Source: Oscillospiraceae bacterium (GTDB lineage Bacteria > Bacillota > Clostridia > Saccharofermentanales > Fastidiosipilaceae). From it: 34,837 bases of DNA. Positions 7,573 to 16,794 of this stretch are shown one piece after another. The stretch's first letter is position 1. The number at the start of each line of letters is the position of its first letter. The notes beneath the pieces are model-generated. The model made no database searches and was not told where the DNA came from. It saw nothing but the letters and a program-made list of their open reading frames with translations. The position numbers and the translations under genes were made by a program. Location: assembly GCA_028704415.1 (NCBI GenBank), contig JAQWFM010000023.1, forward strand, positions 1 to 34,837, written 5' to 3'.

Positions 7573-8931
7573 ATGGACTTACTCATTAAAAACGGCACCC
7601 TCATTTCCAGTCAGGGAAAAATCAAAGCTGATCTGGCTGTAGAAGGCGAAAAGATCACCGCCGTGGCCCAGTCAATCCCGACTGACGGCGCTAAAAAAGT
7701 TATTGACGCGGACGGACTTTTTGTCCTGCCCGGTGCGATAGATGCCCATACTCACCTGGCCATGCCATTTGGCGGCACCATCTCCTCAGACGACTATTTT
7801 GCCGGCACCAGAGCCGCGGCCTGCGGCGGCACCACCACCGTTTTTGACTTCGCCATGCAGGATTTTGGTGAAAAACTAACCGATACCGTCCTGCGGCGCA
7901 ATGCCCTGGCCGCTCCGCAGGCCGCAGTGGATTACGCTTTCCATGTAGCCATTAAAGACCTCAGCCATGATCTGATTCACAGCCTCAGGGAGGCCGTAGA
8001 CTTTGGGGTACCGTCCTTTAAGGTATTCATGGTTTATGACTTTGGAGTGAGCGACGGCGACATGCTGCAAATCCTGCAGGAAGCCAAAGCCTGCGGTGCT
8101 TTAATCAGCGTTCACGCGGAAAACCGGGAGGTTATTGCCAGCCGGGTCAGTCAGTATCTGGCGGAGGGCCACGGTTCGGCCTGGTACCATTACCTGTCAC
8201 GGCCGGAATTTGTTGAAGCGGAAGCCGACGAGCGGGCGATCAGATGGGCCCGGGAAGTGGATACACCGCTGTACATTGTGCATCTGGCCAATCGCGAAGG
8301 GGTAAAGATTGTTGAAAAAGCCCGGGCGGAAGGCGTGACGGTTTACGCGGAGACCTGCCCGCAGTATCTGGAATTCACCTGTGACGTCTATAAGCGCCCG
8401 GATGGCCGCAATTTTGTCTGTTCACCACCCATGAAGGGCCAGGCCAGTCAGGATGAGCTTTGGGCGGCAATCAACCGCGGGGTTATTTCCACCATCGCCA
8501 CCGACCACTGCCCTTTCCAGTCCTATGAAAAAGACTGGGGCAAGGATGACTTCACCAAAATACCAAACGGCTGCGCGGGCGTAGAAAACATGTTCCCCTA
8601 TATGCTTAGCAAAGCCGGCGAAGGCCGGGTCAGTTATGAAAAAGTCATCGAACTCTGCTGTGAAAACCCTGCCCGCATCTTTGGCTGCCAGACCAAGGGC
8701 CGCCTGGCTCCGGGTAAGGATGCAGATATCGTGCTATATGATCCGCAGCAGGACTTCACTATCACGCAGGCCAAAATGCACTCTGACTGCGACCACACGG
8801 TCTGGGAAGGTGTCAGCCTGCACGGCTACCCCCTGCAGACCTATTCCCGGGGGCGGCTGGTTTATGACCGGGGCAGTTTTGTCGGCCAGGAAGGCTGGGG
8901 AAACCTGCTGAAGCGCCGCCTGCAGCCCTGA
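7573..8931 (+). CDS. hydA: Dihydropyrimidinase / D-hydantoinase
   Basis: A 452-residue amidohydrolase that opens the dihydropyrimidine ring (dihydrouracil to N-carbamoyl-beta-alanine) or hydantoins. All metal-site residues are visible: HTH in GAIDAHTHL (His59, His61), the carboxylated lysine in PSFKVFMVYD (Lys150), His181 (SVHAEN), His237 (IVHLAN) and Asp311 (IATDHCPF). Tyr155, which shapes the hydantoinase pocket, is present. The length is normal for the family. AAAGGA lies upstream of ATG, but 258 bases separate it from the receptor gene. The next gene encodes the reductase that makes its substrate, and the carbamoylase for its product is at 13080, so dihydropyrimidinase is the more likely role. 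Confidence 0.93.
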   Translation: MDLLIKNGTLISSQGKIKADLAVEGEKITAVAQSIPTDGAKKVIDADGLFVLPGAIDAHTHLAMPFGGTISSDDYFAGTRAAACGGTTTVFDFAMQDFGEKLTDTVLRRNALAAPQAAVDYAFHVAIKDLSHDLIHSLREAVDFGVPSFKVFMVYDFGVSDGDMLQILQEAKACGALISVHAENREVIASRVSQYLAEGHGSAWYHYLSRPEFVEAEADERAIRWAREVDTPLYIVHLANREGVKIVEKARAEGVTVYAETCPQYLEFTCDVYKRPDGRNFVCSPPMKGQASQDELWAAINRGVISTIATDHCPFQSYEKDWGKDDFTKIPNGCAGVENMFPYMLSKAGEGRVSYEKVIELCCENPARIFGCQTKGRLAPGKDADIVLYDPQQDFTITQAKMHSDCDHTVWEGVSLHGYPLQTYSRGRLVYDRGSFVGQEGWGNLLKRRLQP

Positions 8932-8957
8932 TTTTGGTGAAAGGAAGCAAAGACATC

Positions 8958-10502
8958 ATGACCAGCTTAAGCGCCGCCACAAAGATCACCGCAGCCAGGT
9001 TTCTGCGGCAAGAAGCCAACCGCTGCCTGTTATGTTATCAGGCAGCCTGCAGCCAGGCCTGTCCCAAAGGCCAGGACCCTGGCCGGGCCTGTCTGCAGCT
9101 GCGGTTTGGCAGCCCGCTGACGGCAGCACCTTATCTGGCTGCGGAAGCCTGCCTGAACTGCAGCGCGCCTTGTCTAGCAGCCTGCCCGGTTCAGCCGGCT
9201 GTCAACTTGCCTGAGCTGGCCATCCGGCTGCAGCATAGCGGTCAGCTGGCAGCCAGGGCCATCCAGCCCGAACAACTTAAAGCGGCAGACTTATCGGTCC
9301 GTATCCCCCGGCTGGGACTCCAGGCCGCCAATCCCTTCCTGCTTTCTTCATCCGTCGTGGCCTCCGGTTACGACATGTGCGCCCGGGCGCTGAAGCAAGG
9401 CTGGGCCGGCCTGGTATATAAAACCAGCGGTTTTGTCCGCAGCCCTGAAGTCTCACCGCGCTTTGACGCCCTGATGAATGAGAGCGGACATTTTGAGGGA
9501 TTCAGGAATCTGGAGCAAATTTCAGAGCACAGTCCTGAAGAAGACTTTGCCGCGCTCCGGCAGCTTAAGGATGTGTTCCCTGACAAGCTGATTATTGCCT
9601 CCGTCATGGGCCAGACCGAAGCTGAATGGACCAAGCTGTGCGCTATGGCTGAAGCAAGCGGCTGCGACCTGATTGAACTGAATTTTTCCTGTCCGCACAT
9701 GTCCGCGCATGGCCTGGGATCAGATGTGGGCGAAGACCCAAAGTTAGTCGCGGCCTTCACTCAGGCCGCCAGACGGGGGACTTCACTGCCGCTCATGGCC
9801 AAAATGACGCCAAATCTGGGTCACATTGCTATCCCAGCCCGGGCGGCGGTTCAGGGGGGCGCGGACGCTTTGGCCGCCATCAACACGGTTAAAAGTCTTT
9901 CCGGCTTTAACTGGACCTCCATACTCAGCGACCAACTGACCGCCCGGCCCTCAATTGCCGGCAGCAGCGCGGTTTCAGGTTATTCCGGCCGGGGCGTTAA
10001 GCCGTTGGCTTTGCGCTTTATCTATGACCTGGCCACCGATCCCCAGCTGCAGGGCATTCCTTTAAGTGCCACCGGCGGCATTGAAACCTGGCAGGACGCG
10101 CTGGACTTTATCCTGCTGGGCTCCGGTCTGCTGCAGATAACGACCGCGGTCATGCAATACGGCTACCGCATCATTGAGGGGCTGACGGCGGGGCTGGCCG
10201 CACTGGTGCTGCAGCAGCAGACGACCGTTCAGGAGCTGCTCGGTCAGGGTCTGCCCCTGATTAAAGCCCCGGACCAGCTGGACCGAACCAGCACGGTCTA
10301 TCCGGCCTTTCACCGGGAACACTGCGTCGGCTGCGGCCGCTGCTATCTGTCCTGTGCGGACGGAGGACACCAGGCCCTGAGTTTTGGGCCTGACCGCCAG
10401 CCGCGCCTGGATGCCAAACGCTGCGTTGGCTGCGGTTTGTGCGCATTAGTCTGTCCCAGCGGAGCGATCCAAAGCAGCCGCCGGGTACCCAGGCGGAATT
10501 GA
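8958..10502 (+). CDS. preA: PreA-type dihydropyrimidine dehydrogenase with extra N-terminal Fe-S domain
   Basis: A 514-residue enzyme of uracil/thymine reduction. Residues 15-95 form a GltD/PreT-like two-cluster Fe-S domain: C23-x2-C26-x4-C31-x3-CP, then CLNCSAPCLAACP. Residues about 110-430 are the FMN-binding barrel related to dihydroorotate dehydrogenase (NPFLLSSSVVASG, ELNFSCPHM, AKMTPN, GGADALAAINTV, ATGGIETW, QYGYRIIEGL). The end is a 2x[4Fe-4S] ferredoxin module (CVGCGRCYLSC and CVGCGLCALVCP). The FAD and NAD(P)H domains that separate these parts in mammalian DPD, or sit in bacterial PreT, are absent and no PreT gene is in the window. The ATG at 8958 is chosen; AAAGGAAG lies upstream at a rather long spacing. 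Confidence 0.9.
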   Translation: MTSLSAATKITAARFLRQEANRCLLCYQAACSQACPKGQDPGRACLQLRFGSPLTAAPYLAAEACLNCSAPCLAACPVQPAVNLPELAIRLQHSGQLAARAIQPEQLKAADLSVRIPRLGLQAANPFLLSSSVVASGYDMCARALKQGWAGLVYKTSGFVRSPEVSPRFDALMNESGHFEGFRNLEQISEHSPEEDFAALRQLKDVFPDKLIIASVMGQTEAEWTKLCAMAEASGCDLIELNFSCPHMSAHGLGSDVGEDPKLVAAFTQAARRGTSLPLMAKMTPNLGHIAIPARAAVQGGADALAAINTVKSLSGFNWTSILSDQLTARPSIAGSSAVSGYSGRGVKPLALRFIYDLATDPQLQGIPLSATGGIETWQDALDFILLGSGLLQITTAVMQYGYRIIEGLTAGLAALVLQQQTTVQELLGQGLPLIKAPDQLDRTSTVYPAFHREHCVGCGRCYLSCADGGHQALSFGPDRQPRLDAKRCVGCGLCALVCPSGAIQSSRRVPRRN

Positions 10503-10512
10503 GGTCGCGCAT

Positions 10513-11712
10513 ATGTCTATTACCTTAAACCAATTATGCTCTCTGGCAGAAAATAAATATCAGCTCAGATTAGTCGCCGGCCGGGAAGGTCTGGATCATC
10601 TGGTGCGCTGGGTCCATATGGTAGAAGACCGCGATGTCCCCCTGTTTTTACACGGGCACGAGCTGGTTTTTACCACCGGCATTGGCCAGAAAGGTAATGG
10701 CTGGTTGCTGGATTTTGTTAAAAATCTGCAAAAGGCTCAGGCGGCCGGCCTGGTCGTCAATATCGGTCCGTATATTGATTTTATTCCGACTCCTGTCATC
10801 TCCTACTGTCAGGAAAACCGATTTCCGCTGTTCACCTTACCCTGGGAGGTGCGGATCATTGATATCAGCTATGTCTTTTGCCGCCGCATCATCGCTGCGG
10901 AAGAGAACGAGCTCACCCTGGCGCAGGCTTTCCGCCGCTTACTGGATGGCCAGGACAAGCGCGACAGTCAGGCTGTCTTTGCCCGGGCAGGCTTGCCGGA
11001 AGACGGCAATTATACGCTGCTGCAGTTAGGCTTGTTTGATGACCAGGGCCAGGCGCTGGAGCTGGAGCTGGCCGGCCAGACCCTGGATCAGATTTACCAG
11101 CCGCTCGCGCGGGCCCGCTACCCTACCACGGTCTTTCCGCTGGAGCAGCGGCTGCTGGCGGTGCGGCGCAATTTAAGCAAAAATGAACTGCGCCAGCTGC
11201 TGCAGCAGCTGGAGGCTGTCCGCTCCAGATTACCACAGGGATTTTATCTCCACATTGGCGTTTCAGATCCCGGTTCCGGCCGCAGCGCCTGGCCCCGGGC
11301 CTATGAACAGGCCGGCAGCGCTTTACAGGTCGCCTTGCTGCGCCAGCAATTTTACAGTATGTACAGTGACTGCGGCGTGTACAGTCTGCTGTTTGCCATT
11401 CATGACCCGGAGATACTCAGGCAGTTTTACCACCGCACGCTGGGGCCACTGCTTGATTTTGATCGTAACAGCCATACGGATTATCTGCAGACGCTCCGCT
11501 CTTACCTGGAACACCAGGGCTCAGTTCAGGAGACCGCGCTTTACAGCCATGTCCACCGCAACACCATCAACAACAAGATGAAAGCGATTAAAGAAATACT
11601 GCATACAGAATTAACGGATGAAGATCGGATGAACTATTTACTGGCTTTTCATATTTCGGATATGGAAAGCCAGCAGAAAAAGGTTCAGGGTGCAGATTCC
11701 GGACCATTTTGA
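10513..11712 (+). CDS. PucR-family transcriptional regulator
   Basis: A 399-residue regulator with an N-terminal PucR sensor domain (residues 5-125; typical VRWVHMVEDRDVPLFLHGHELVFTTG) and a C-terminal helix-turn-helix of the PucR/CdaR type (about 335-390; ETALYSHVHRNTINNKMKAI). Family members control purine, pyrimidine and amino-acid catabolism, usually as effector-responsive activators. GAGG lies upstream of ATG, and the gene starts ten bases after preA ends. Being inside the pathway operon, it probably regulates it; candidate sites are the TTAGGC elements upstream of 3063, though this pairing is a guess. Confidence 0.88.
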   Translation: MSITLNQLCSLAENKYQLRLVAGREGLDHLVRWVHMVEDRDVPLFLHGHELVFTTGIGQKGNGWLLDFVKNLQKAQAAGLVVNIGPYIDFIPTPVISYCQENRFPLFTLPWEVRIIDISYVFCRRIIAAEENELTLAQAFRRLLDGQDKRDSQAVFARAGLPEDGNYTLLQLGLFDDQGQALELELAGQTLDQIYQPLARARYPTTVFPLEQRLLAVRRNLSKNELRQLLQQLEAVRSRLPQGFYLHIGVSDPGSGRSAWPRAYEQAGSALQVALLRQQFYSMYSDCGVYSLLFAIHDPEILRQFYHRTLGPLLDFDRNSHTDYLQTLRSYLEHQGSVQETALYSHVHRNTINNKMKAIKEILHTELTDEDRMNYLLAFHISDMESQQKKVQGADSGPF

Positions 11713-11722
11713 GGAGGCATCA

Positions 11723-13045
11723 ATGGAAACACAAGAATTGAAGCAGTTAAGCCGGCGCTATGTCCTGCAGTCCTGGTCCAGGCAGCGTAAGCTGGACCCT
11801 ATCCCGGTAGATCACGGCGAAGGTCTTTATTTTTGGGACCTGGAGGGAAAGCGTTACAGCGACATGTCCTCCCAGCTGGTTAATTTAAATCTGGGATTCA
11901 ATAATCCGGCGATTGTGAAAGCCATCCAGGAGCAAGCCGCCCGGTATTGTTTTGTCTCACCGGCTTATGCCAGCCAGCCGCGGGCTGAACTGGCGCAAAA
12001 AGTCATCCGCCTGCTGCCGGACAATATGGCCAAAGTCTTCTTTACCAACGCCGGCGCGGATGCCAATGAAAACGCGATTAAAATGGCCCGGATGTACACG
12101 GGCCGTTATAAAATATTTTCCCGCTATCGTTCTTACCACGGTTCCACCTTTGGCGCGGGTAACCTCACCGGTGAGCCCCGCCGTTTCCCCCTGGAACCTG
12201 GTATCCCTGGCTTTATTAAGTTTTTTGATCCCTATGTTTACCGGGAGAAAATCCGTTTTAATACCGAAGCCGACGCCACGGCCTACTACCTGGCCAAGCT
12301 GCGTGAGCAGCTGGAATATGAAGGCCCGTCTCAGGTAGCCGCCATCGTGCTTGAAACCATCACCGGCTCCAATGGGGTCATCATTCCTCCCCAGGGCTAC
12401 CTGCCCGGGGTGCGTCAGCTTTGCGATGAGTACGGCATTCTGCTAATATGTGACGAAGTCATGGCAGGCTTTGGCCGCACCGGCAAAATGTTTGCGTTTG
12501 AGCATTTTGGCATCAAGCCTGATCTGGTCACCTTTGCCAAAGGCGTTACCTGCGGCTATGTGCCGCTGGGCGGCGTAGCGGTCAGCCAGAAAATAGCGGA
12601 TTACTTTGATGACCATCTGTTGTCCTGCGGCCTGACCTACAGCGGCCATCCCCTGGCCTGCGCGGCCGGCTGTGCCTGTGTGGATTATTACGCTCAGGCC
12701 AATATCCTGGCTAACGTCCAGAAAAGCGGCGCTTACCTGAAAGAGCAGCTGCTGGATATGAAAGCCCGGCACCGCTGCGTCGGCGACGTGCGGGCGATCG
12801 GCTTGTTCGCCGCCGTGGAATTAGTTAAGGATCAAGCTACGCGGGAGCCTTTAGTGCCTTATGGACGGGATCCGGACGGGGTGATGCCGGGCATCATTGG
12901 CGCCTTAAAAAAGCAGGGCTTTATGACTTATTCGCACGAAAACATGATTTTGGTAGCGCCGCCCTTAATCATTACCTGTGAGCAGCTGGCCGAAGAATTA
13001 CCCAAGCTGGACGCAGTCTTAAGTGAAGTTGACGCCGGGTTGTAA
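11723..13045 (+). CDS. Class III aminotransferase, probably beta-alanine aminotransferase
   Basis: A 440-residue PLP enzyme of the omega-amino-acid aminotransferase class. Seen: SYHGSTFGAGNLTG, the cofactor Asp in LLICDEVMAGFGRTG (Asp244) and the Schiff-base lysine in TFAKGVTCGYVPLGG (Lys273). The start at 11723 is set by GAGGAGG, seven bases upstream, and overlaps nothing. Family relatives act on beta-alanine, taurine or GABA with pyruvate or 2-oxoglutarate. Placed beside the enzyme that yields beta-alanine and an alcohol dehydrogenase, the likely reaction is beta-alanine to malonate semialdehyde. Substrate by context. Confidence 0.88.
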   Translation: METQELKQLSRRYVLQSWSRQRKLDPIPVDHGEGLYFWDLEGKRYSDMSSQLVNLNLGFNNPAIVKAIQEQAARYCFVSPAYASQPRAELAQKVIRLLPDNMAKVFFTNAGADANENAIKMARMYTGRYKIFSRYRSYHGSTFGAGNLTGEPRRFPLEPGIPGFIKFFDPYVYREKIRFNTEADATAYYLAKLREQLEYEGPSQVAAIVLETITGSNGVIIPPQGYLPGVRQLCDEYGILLICDEVMAGFGRTGKMFAFEHFGIKPDLVTFAKGVTCGYVPLGGVAVSQKIADYFDDHLLSCGLTYSGHPLACAAGCACVDYYAQANILANVQKSGAYLKEQLLDMKARHRCVGDVRAIGLFAAVELVKDQATREPLVPYGRDPDGVMPGIIGALKKQGFMTYSHENMILVAPPLIITCEQLAEELPKLDAVLSEVDAGL

Positions 13046-13079
13046 AGCCCGCGCCGCAGATAATAAGGAGGGAAAATAA

Positions 13080-14306
13080 ATGTATCAATGTGATTTAGCT
13101 CGTATGGATGAAAAGATCCGCTGTTTCAGTCAGTTTGGGGCTACCGGTCATGGCGGCATAACCCGCTTTTCCTTGTCTCCCGCGGCTCTGGCAGCCCGGG
13201 CGGAATTCAAAAAGCGCTGTGAAGCCCTGGGGATGACGGTCGTGTCTGACGATATGGCTAACCTTTACGCGACTTTACCCGGCAGCGAAGACCTGCCGGC
13301 CATTGCCATGGGCTCCCATCTGGACTCAGTCCGTCAGGGGGGCAACTATGACGGCGTACTGGGCGTATTAACCGCGCTGGAAGCCGCGGAAACCGTGGTG
13401 CGTGACCGGATCCCGCACCGGCATCCCTTAAAAGTACTGGTTTGGACCAATGAGGAAGGCGCCCGCTTTGAGCCAGCCATGATGTCCTCAGGGGTCATTA
13501 CCGGAAAATTTGCTAAAGCGGCCATGCTGGCCTCTAAAGATAAAGAAGGCCAGACCTTTGGTGAGGCCCTGGAAGCCAGCGGTTACAAGGGGGCTGAGGC
13601 AAACCGCTTTGATCCTAAAGCCAACGCGGCGCTCTTTGAGCTGCATATCGAACAGGGCCCGGTCCTGGAGGCCGAAAAGCTGAAAATCGGTGTGGTAGAA
13701 GGGGTCTGCGGGATGATCAATTATGAGTTCACCTTCCGGGGCCAGGCAGACCACGCCGGCACGACGCCGATGTCTTACCGTAAGGACGCCCTCTACGCCG
13801 CTGCCCTGTTTTTAATCAAGCTGCATGAGGAGCTGGATAAGCTGGATTCAAAGCTGGTCTACACCACCGGTAAAATATCCTGCCATCCGGATATTCATAC
13901 CATTATTCCGGATGAAGTAAAAATCACCCTGGACGCGCGGCATCAGGATCCCGCGGTCATTGAACAGGTCATTGCCGTGATCAAACAGCTGCCGCAGACG
14001 TTTGCCGGCTGCAGCTGGAGTTATGAGGAAGCCTGGGCCCGCAAAACCGTGCAGTTCAACCCGCATCTGGTTGATCTGGTAGAGGCCAGCACCAGGCAGT
14101 TGGGCTATCCGTTCAAGCGGATGTACAGCGGTCCGGGGCATGATGCGCAGTATCTGGCTGACATTGTCCCGACAGCCATGATCTTTGTCCCCAGTGTCGA
14201 CGGTCACAGCCACTGTGAAGAAGAGTACACACCTACCGCAGACTGCCTGAACGGAGCTAACGTACTGCTCAACGCTGTATTGCTGCGGGATCAGGAGGAA
14301 GCATGA
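13080..14306 (+). CDS. hyuC: N-carbamoyl amino acid amidohydrolase / beta-ureidopropionase (M20 family)
   Basis: A 408-residue metal-dependent amidohydrolase of the hydantoinase/carbamoylase group. Metal ligands visible: MGSHLDSV (His80), GGNYDGVLGV (Asp91), TNEEGARF (Glu125-Glu126), LFELHIEQGP (about His189) and a C-terminal SHCEEE. The dimer/substrate region has DHAGTTPM and GPGHDAQ. It would hydrolyse N-carbamoyl-beta-alanine to beta-alanine, ammonia and CO2, completing the classic reductive pathway. AAGGAGGG precedes ATG by about seven bases. Its stop overlaps the start of the next gene, so the two are coupled. Alternatives with the same fold are allantoate amidohydrolase and L-carbamoylase; context favours beta-ureidopropionase. 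Confidence 0.9.
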   Translation: MYQCDLARMDEKIRCFSQFGATGHGGITRFSLSPAALAARAEFKKRCEALGMTVVSDDMANLYATLPGSEDLPAIAMGSHLDSVRQGGNYDGVLGVLTALEAAETVVRDRIPHRHPLKVLVWTNEEGARFEPAMMSSGVITGKFAKAAMLASKDKEGQTFGEALEASGYKGAEANRFDPKANAALFELHIEQGPVLEAEKLKIGVVEGVCGMINYEFTFRGQADHAGTTPMSYRKDALYAAALFLIKLHEELDKLDSKLVYTTGKISCHPDIHTIIPDEVKITLDARHQDPAVIEQVIAVIKQLPQTFAGCSWSYEEAWARKTVQFNPHLVDLVEASTRQLGYPFKRMYSGPGHDAQYLADIVPTAMIFVPSVDGHSHCEEEYTPTADCLNGANVLLNAVLLRDQEEA

Positions 14307-15460
14307 GTCAGCTCTTTTTTACCGCCAAACAGATTTTCAGCGGTTCCGGAGCGGCTTCAGCCGCTCTACCCCAGCTGCTGAAGCTGGGGCAACGGCCATT
14401 GGTGGTCTCCGGGCCGCGGGTATCGGTTACCCCCGCGGTACAGACCTTTTTGTTTCAGCTAAAGGAGGCAGGTATTAACTACAGCCTGTTTACCGGCATA
14501 ACCGGCGAGCCCGACAGCCAGATGGTCTTGCTGGGCTGTCAGGCCTATCGGCTCAACCGCTGTGACTCGGTCCTGGGTCTGGGCGGCGGCAGTGCGCTGG
14601 ATGCGGCCAAGGCCATAGCGCTGCTGGTCCGCCAGCCGGTCAAGCTGGCGGATTTGGCCGGCCAGACGGTCAGTTTGGCCCGCGCGCCGTTAGCCGCGCT
14701 GCCCACCACAGCTGGTACCGGCTCAGAAGTGACCCAATTCACGGTGATAACCGATCTGGATACCCAGGTTAAGATGCTGCTTAAAGGACCGGCTTTTATG
14801 CCGGACCTGGCTATCTGCGATCCTGATTTCAGTCTGGATTTACCGGCCACCGTCACGTCCTACAGCGGCCTGGACGCGCTGACCCATGCCTTGGAGGCCT
14901 ATACCTCCCGTAAGGCCCAGCCACTGAGCGACGCCCTGGCCATTGATGCGGTAAGGCGCCTGTTTCAGGGTTTACCGGCAATTTTGCAGCAGCCGGACGA
15001 CCTTGAGCTTCGTGCCAGTCTGCTGACGGCCGCCACGGAAGCCGGCATGGCCATCAATAATGCATCTGTCACGCTGATTCATGGGATGAGCCGTCCGCTA
15101 GGCGCGCTTTTTCATGTGCCGCACGGGCTCTCTAATGCCATGCTGTTGCCTTTAGGCCTCTCCTACGCCTGGCCGGGCGCGCCGCAGCGCTTTGCCGCGC
15201 TCAGTCGCGCCGCGGGTCTGGCTGAGGCCGGGACAGATGACAGACAGGCCTGCGAAGCTTTGATGCAGGGGCTTCGTGAGCTGAACCAAATCTGCGCCAT
15301 TCCCGGCCCCGCGGCCTATGGTCTGGACCGCCAGGCATTTATGGCGGTCAAAGAAAAAATGGCCCGGGATGCCCTGAACAGCAGCAGCCCGGCTCAGACG
15401 ATCCGCCCGGTGGACCAGGCCGTCATCCTGAGCATCTATGAACAGCTGTGGGCAACCTGA
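14303..15460 (+). CDS. Iron-containing alcohol dehydrogenase, probable malonate semialdehyde reductase
   Basis: A 385-residue group-III alcohol dehydrogenase. The NAD(P) loop GLGGGSALDAAKAIA (from about 92) and metal ligands Asp191 and His195 (GLDALTHALEAY), His260 (LIHGMSRP) and His274 (HVPHG) are all present, as is PTTAGTGSEVT. It starts in the overlap ATGA with the carbamoylase stop. As the last gene of the operon it most likely reduces malonate semialdehyde to 3-hydroxypropionate, which would dispose of reducing power in an anaerobe. That assignment is inferred from position; the enzyme class is certain. Confidence 0.9.
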   Translation: MSQLFFTAKQIFSGSGAASAALPQLLKLGQRPLVVSGPRVSVTPAVQTFLFQLKEAGINYSLFTGITGEPDSQMVLLGCQAYRLNRCDSVLGLGGGSALDAAKAIALLVRQPVKLADLAGQTVSLARAPLAALPTTAGTGSEVTQFTVITDLDTQVKMLLKGPAFMPDLAICDPDFSLDLPATVTSYSGLDALTHALEAYTSRKAQPLSDALAIDAVRRLFQGLPAILQQPDDLELRASLLTAATEAGMAINNASVTLIHGMSRPLGALFHVPHGLSNAMLLPLGLSYAWPGAPQRFAALSRAAGLAEAGTDDRQACEALMQGLRELNQICAIPGPAAYGLDRQAFMAVKEKMARDALNSSSPAQTIRPVDQAVILSIYEQLWAT

Positions 15461-15499
15461 AGCAGTTTCCGGGGGTAACTCTGTTTGCGGTACCTGCGC

Positions 15500-16564
15500 T
15501 TATAAGTCCCAGGCCGCACAGACCTTATCCCGTCCACGGTTTTTGGCCTGGTAAGCCGCCTGATCGGCCTGAACTATTAAGTTTTCAAAATCGGCTTCAG
15601 AGGTCTGTTTGCTAAAAGCCACGCCAATGCTGATCGTCACCATGGTGCTGTTCAGATTGGCGTTTTTTATATCCAGGCTCAGTTGATTGGCTATATTCAG
15701 CAGATCAAGCCGGCTGTAGCCATAAACTCATCTCCCCCATAGCGATAAAATTTCAGCTGATAGTTTTGACTATAAGTCTGCAGGATTTGTCCGATACCGC
15801 GAAGGCAGTCGTCTCCGGCCTTGTGACCTAAGCTGTCGTTGATCTGTTTAAAATGGTCCACATCCATCATCAATACGCCGGATGGCTCCGGCCGGGCTTG
15901 TTTCCCCATGCTTTGCAGCTGCTCATAAAGCTTGCGGCGATTAAACAGGCCGGTCAGCACATCCGTTGACTTTTCGATCACCAGCTCGCGCTGCGTGTCA
16001 TATAGCTCCAGGCGGGTCCTGGACCACCAGGCGACCAATAAAGCTGCCCAGAACGCCCGCGCAAATACAGTTAATTGTATCGTCAAGAGCATATCGGGGT
16101 TTTAGAAAAGCGGCCAGGATGGTGTGTACCAGGAGCCAGAATATGAGGAAGGCAGATACTTTACGCGGCCGGTCGATAATGCTAAGCGGCATCAAAATAA
16201 AGCCAGCCAGCAGGACAGTCGCTCTCATATTGGGCGAATGAATGACGCTCAAATAAATGCCTAATAAAAATAAAATGGAAAAAGCACTATACAAGCCGGA
16301 CAGAACATGACGCTTAAGCGGCCCGGTTTGAAACAGCAGGTACAGCAGCAGAAAGGTAATTAAACAGGATATATAGGCCGGCAATGCCGCGGCCTTGGTA
16401 TGACTGATGGGTACGGCGATGATGGGCAGCAGCATCAAAGCCCAGCCCATAAACAGTAAGGCCGGGAGCATACGACTATTAAAGGCATTGACCGCTTCCT
16501 GATTGGTCGCAGCCATCTGGTCAAATTTTTGCCGATTCCACAAGAGCCTGGTTTGTCTTATCAT
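15500..16564 (-). pseudogene. Membrane GGDEF protein gene broken by two frameshifts
   Basis: Three consecutive minus-strand frames together encode one protein of about 350 residues. The first piece (16564 down to about 16010) has about six hydrophobic segments. The second (about 16020 to 15715) continues with SRTRLELYDTQRELVIEKS, then DVLTGLFNRRKLYEQL and the active-site motif YRYGGDEF. The third frame (to the stop at 15500-15502) supplies the rest of the GGDEF fold, including TISIGVAF and QADQAAYQAKNRGRDKV. The shifts lie near 16010-16030 and 15710-15730. The intact ancestor would be a diguanylate cyclase making c-di-GMP, without an RxxD inhibitory site. The breaks could be genuine decay or sequencing errors in this region. 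Confidence 0.8.
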
Positions 16565-16794
16565 GCGCTTACCCCGGCAGCATAGTGGTCTGCCCCGTCC
16601 CGATCATTAACGCTTTGATATCAATTTTCATTTATGCAATGATCTTATCACATTTAACTGAGCTATTGTCCGGATACAGCTTCTTAAGCCTGTTTTTAAG
16701 CCTATACTTGCTGGCGACGCGTGATCTATAATATTTAATTCAGTTACAGAGCCAGGATGAGTCAGCCAAGCTGCTCGGCCAGGATGGAGCATAC

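Noticed and set aside
8958-10502. Loss of the catalytic Cys of mammalian DPD (position after GLGSD reads Val)
   Set aside because: As far as I recall, E. coli PreA also reads SDVG at this site and is active, so the substitution is normal for bacterial PreA rather than a sign of inactivity.
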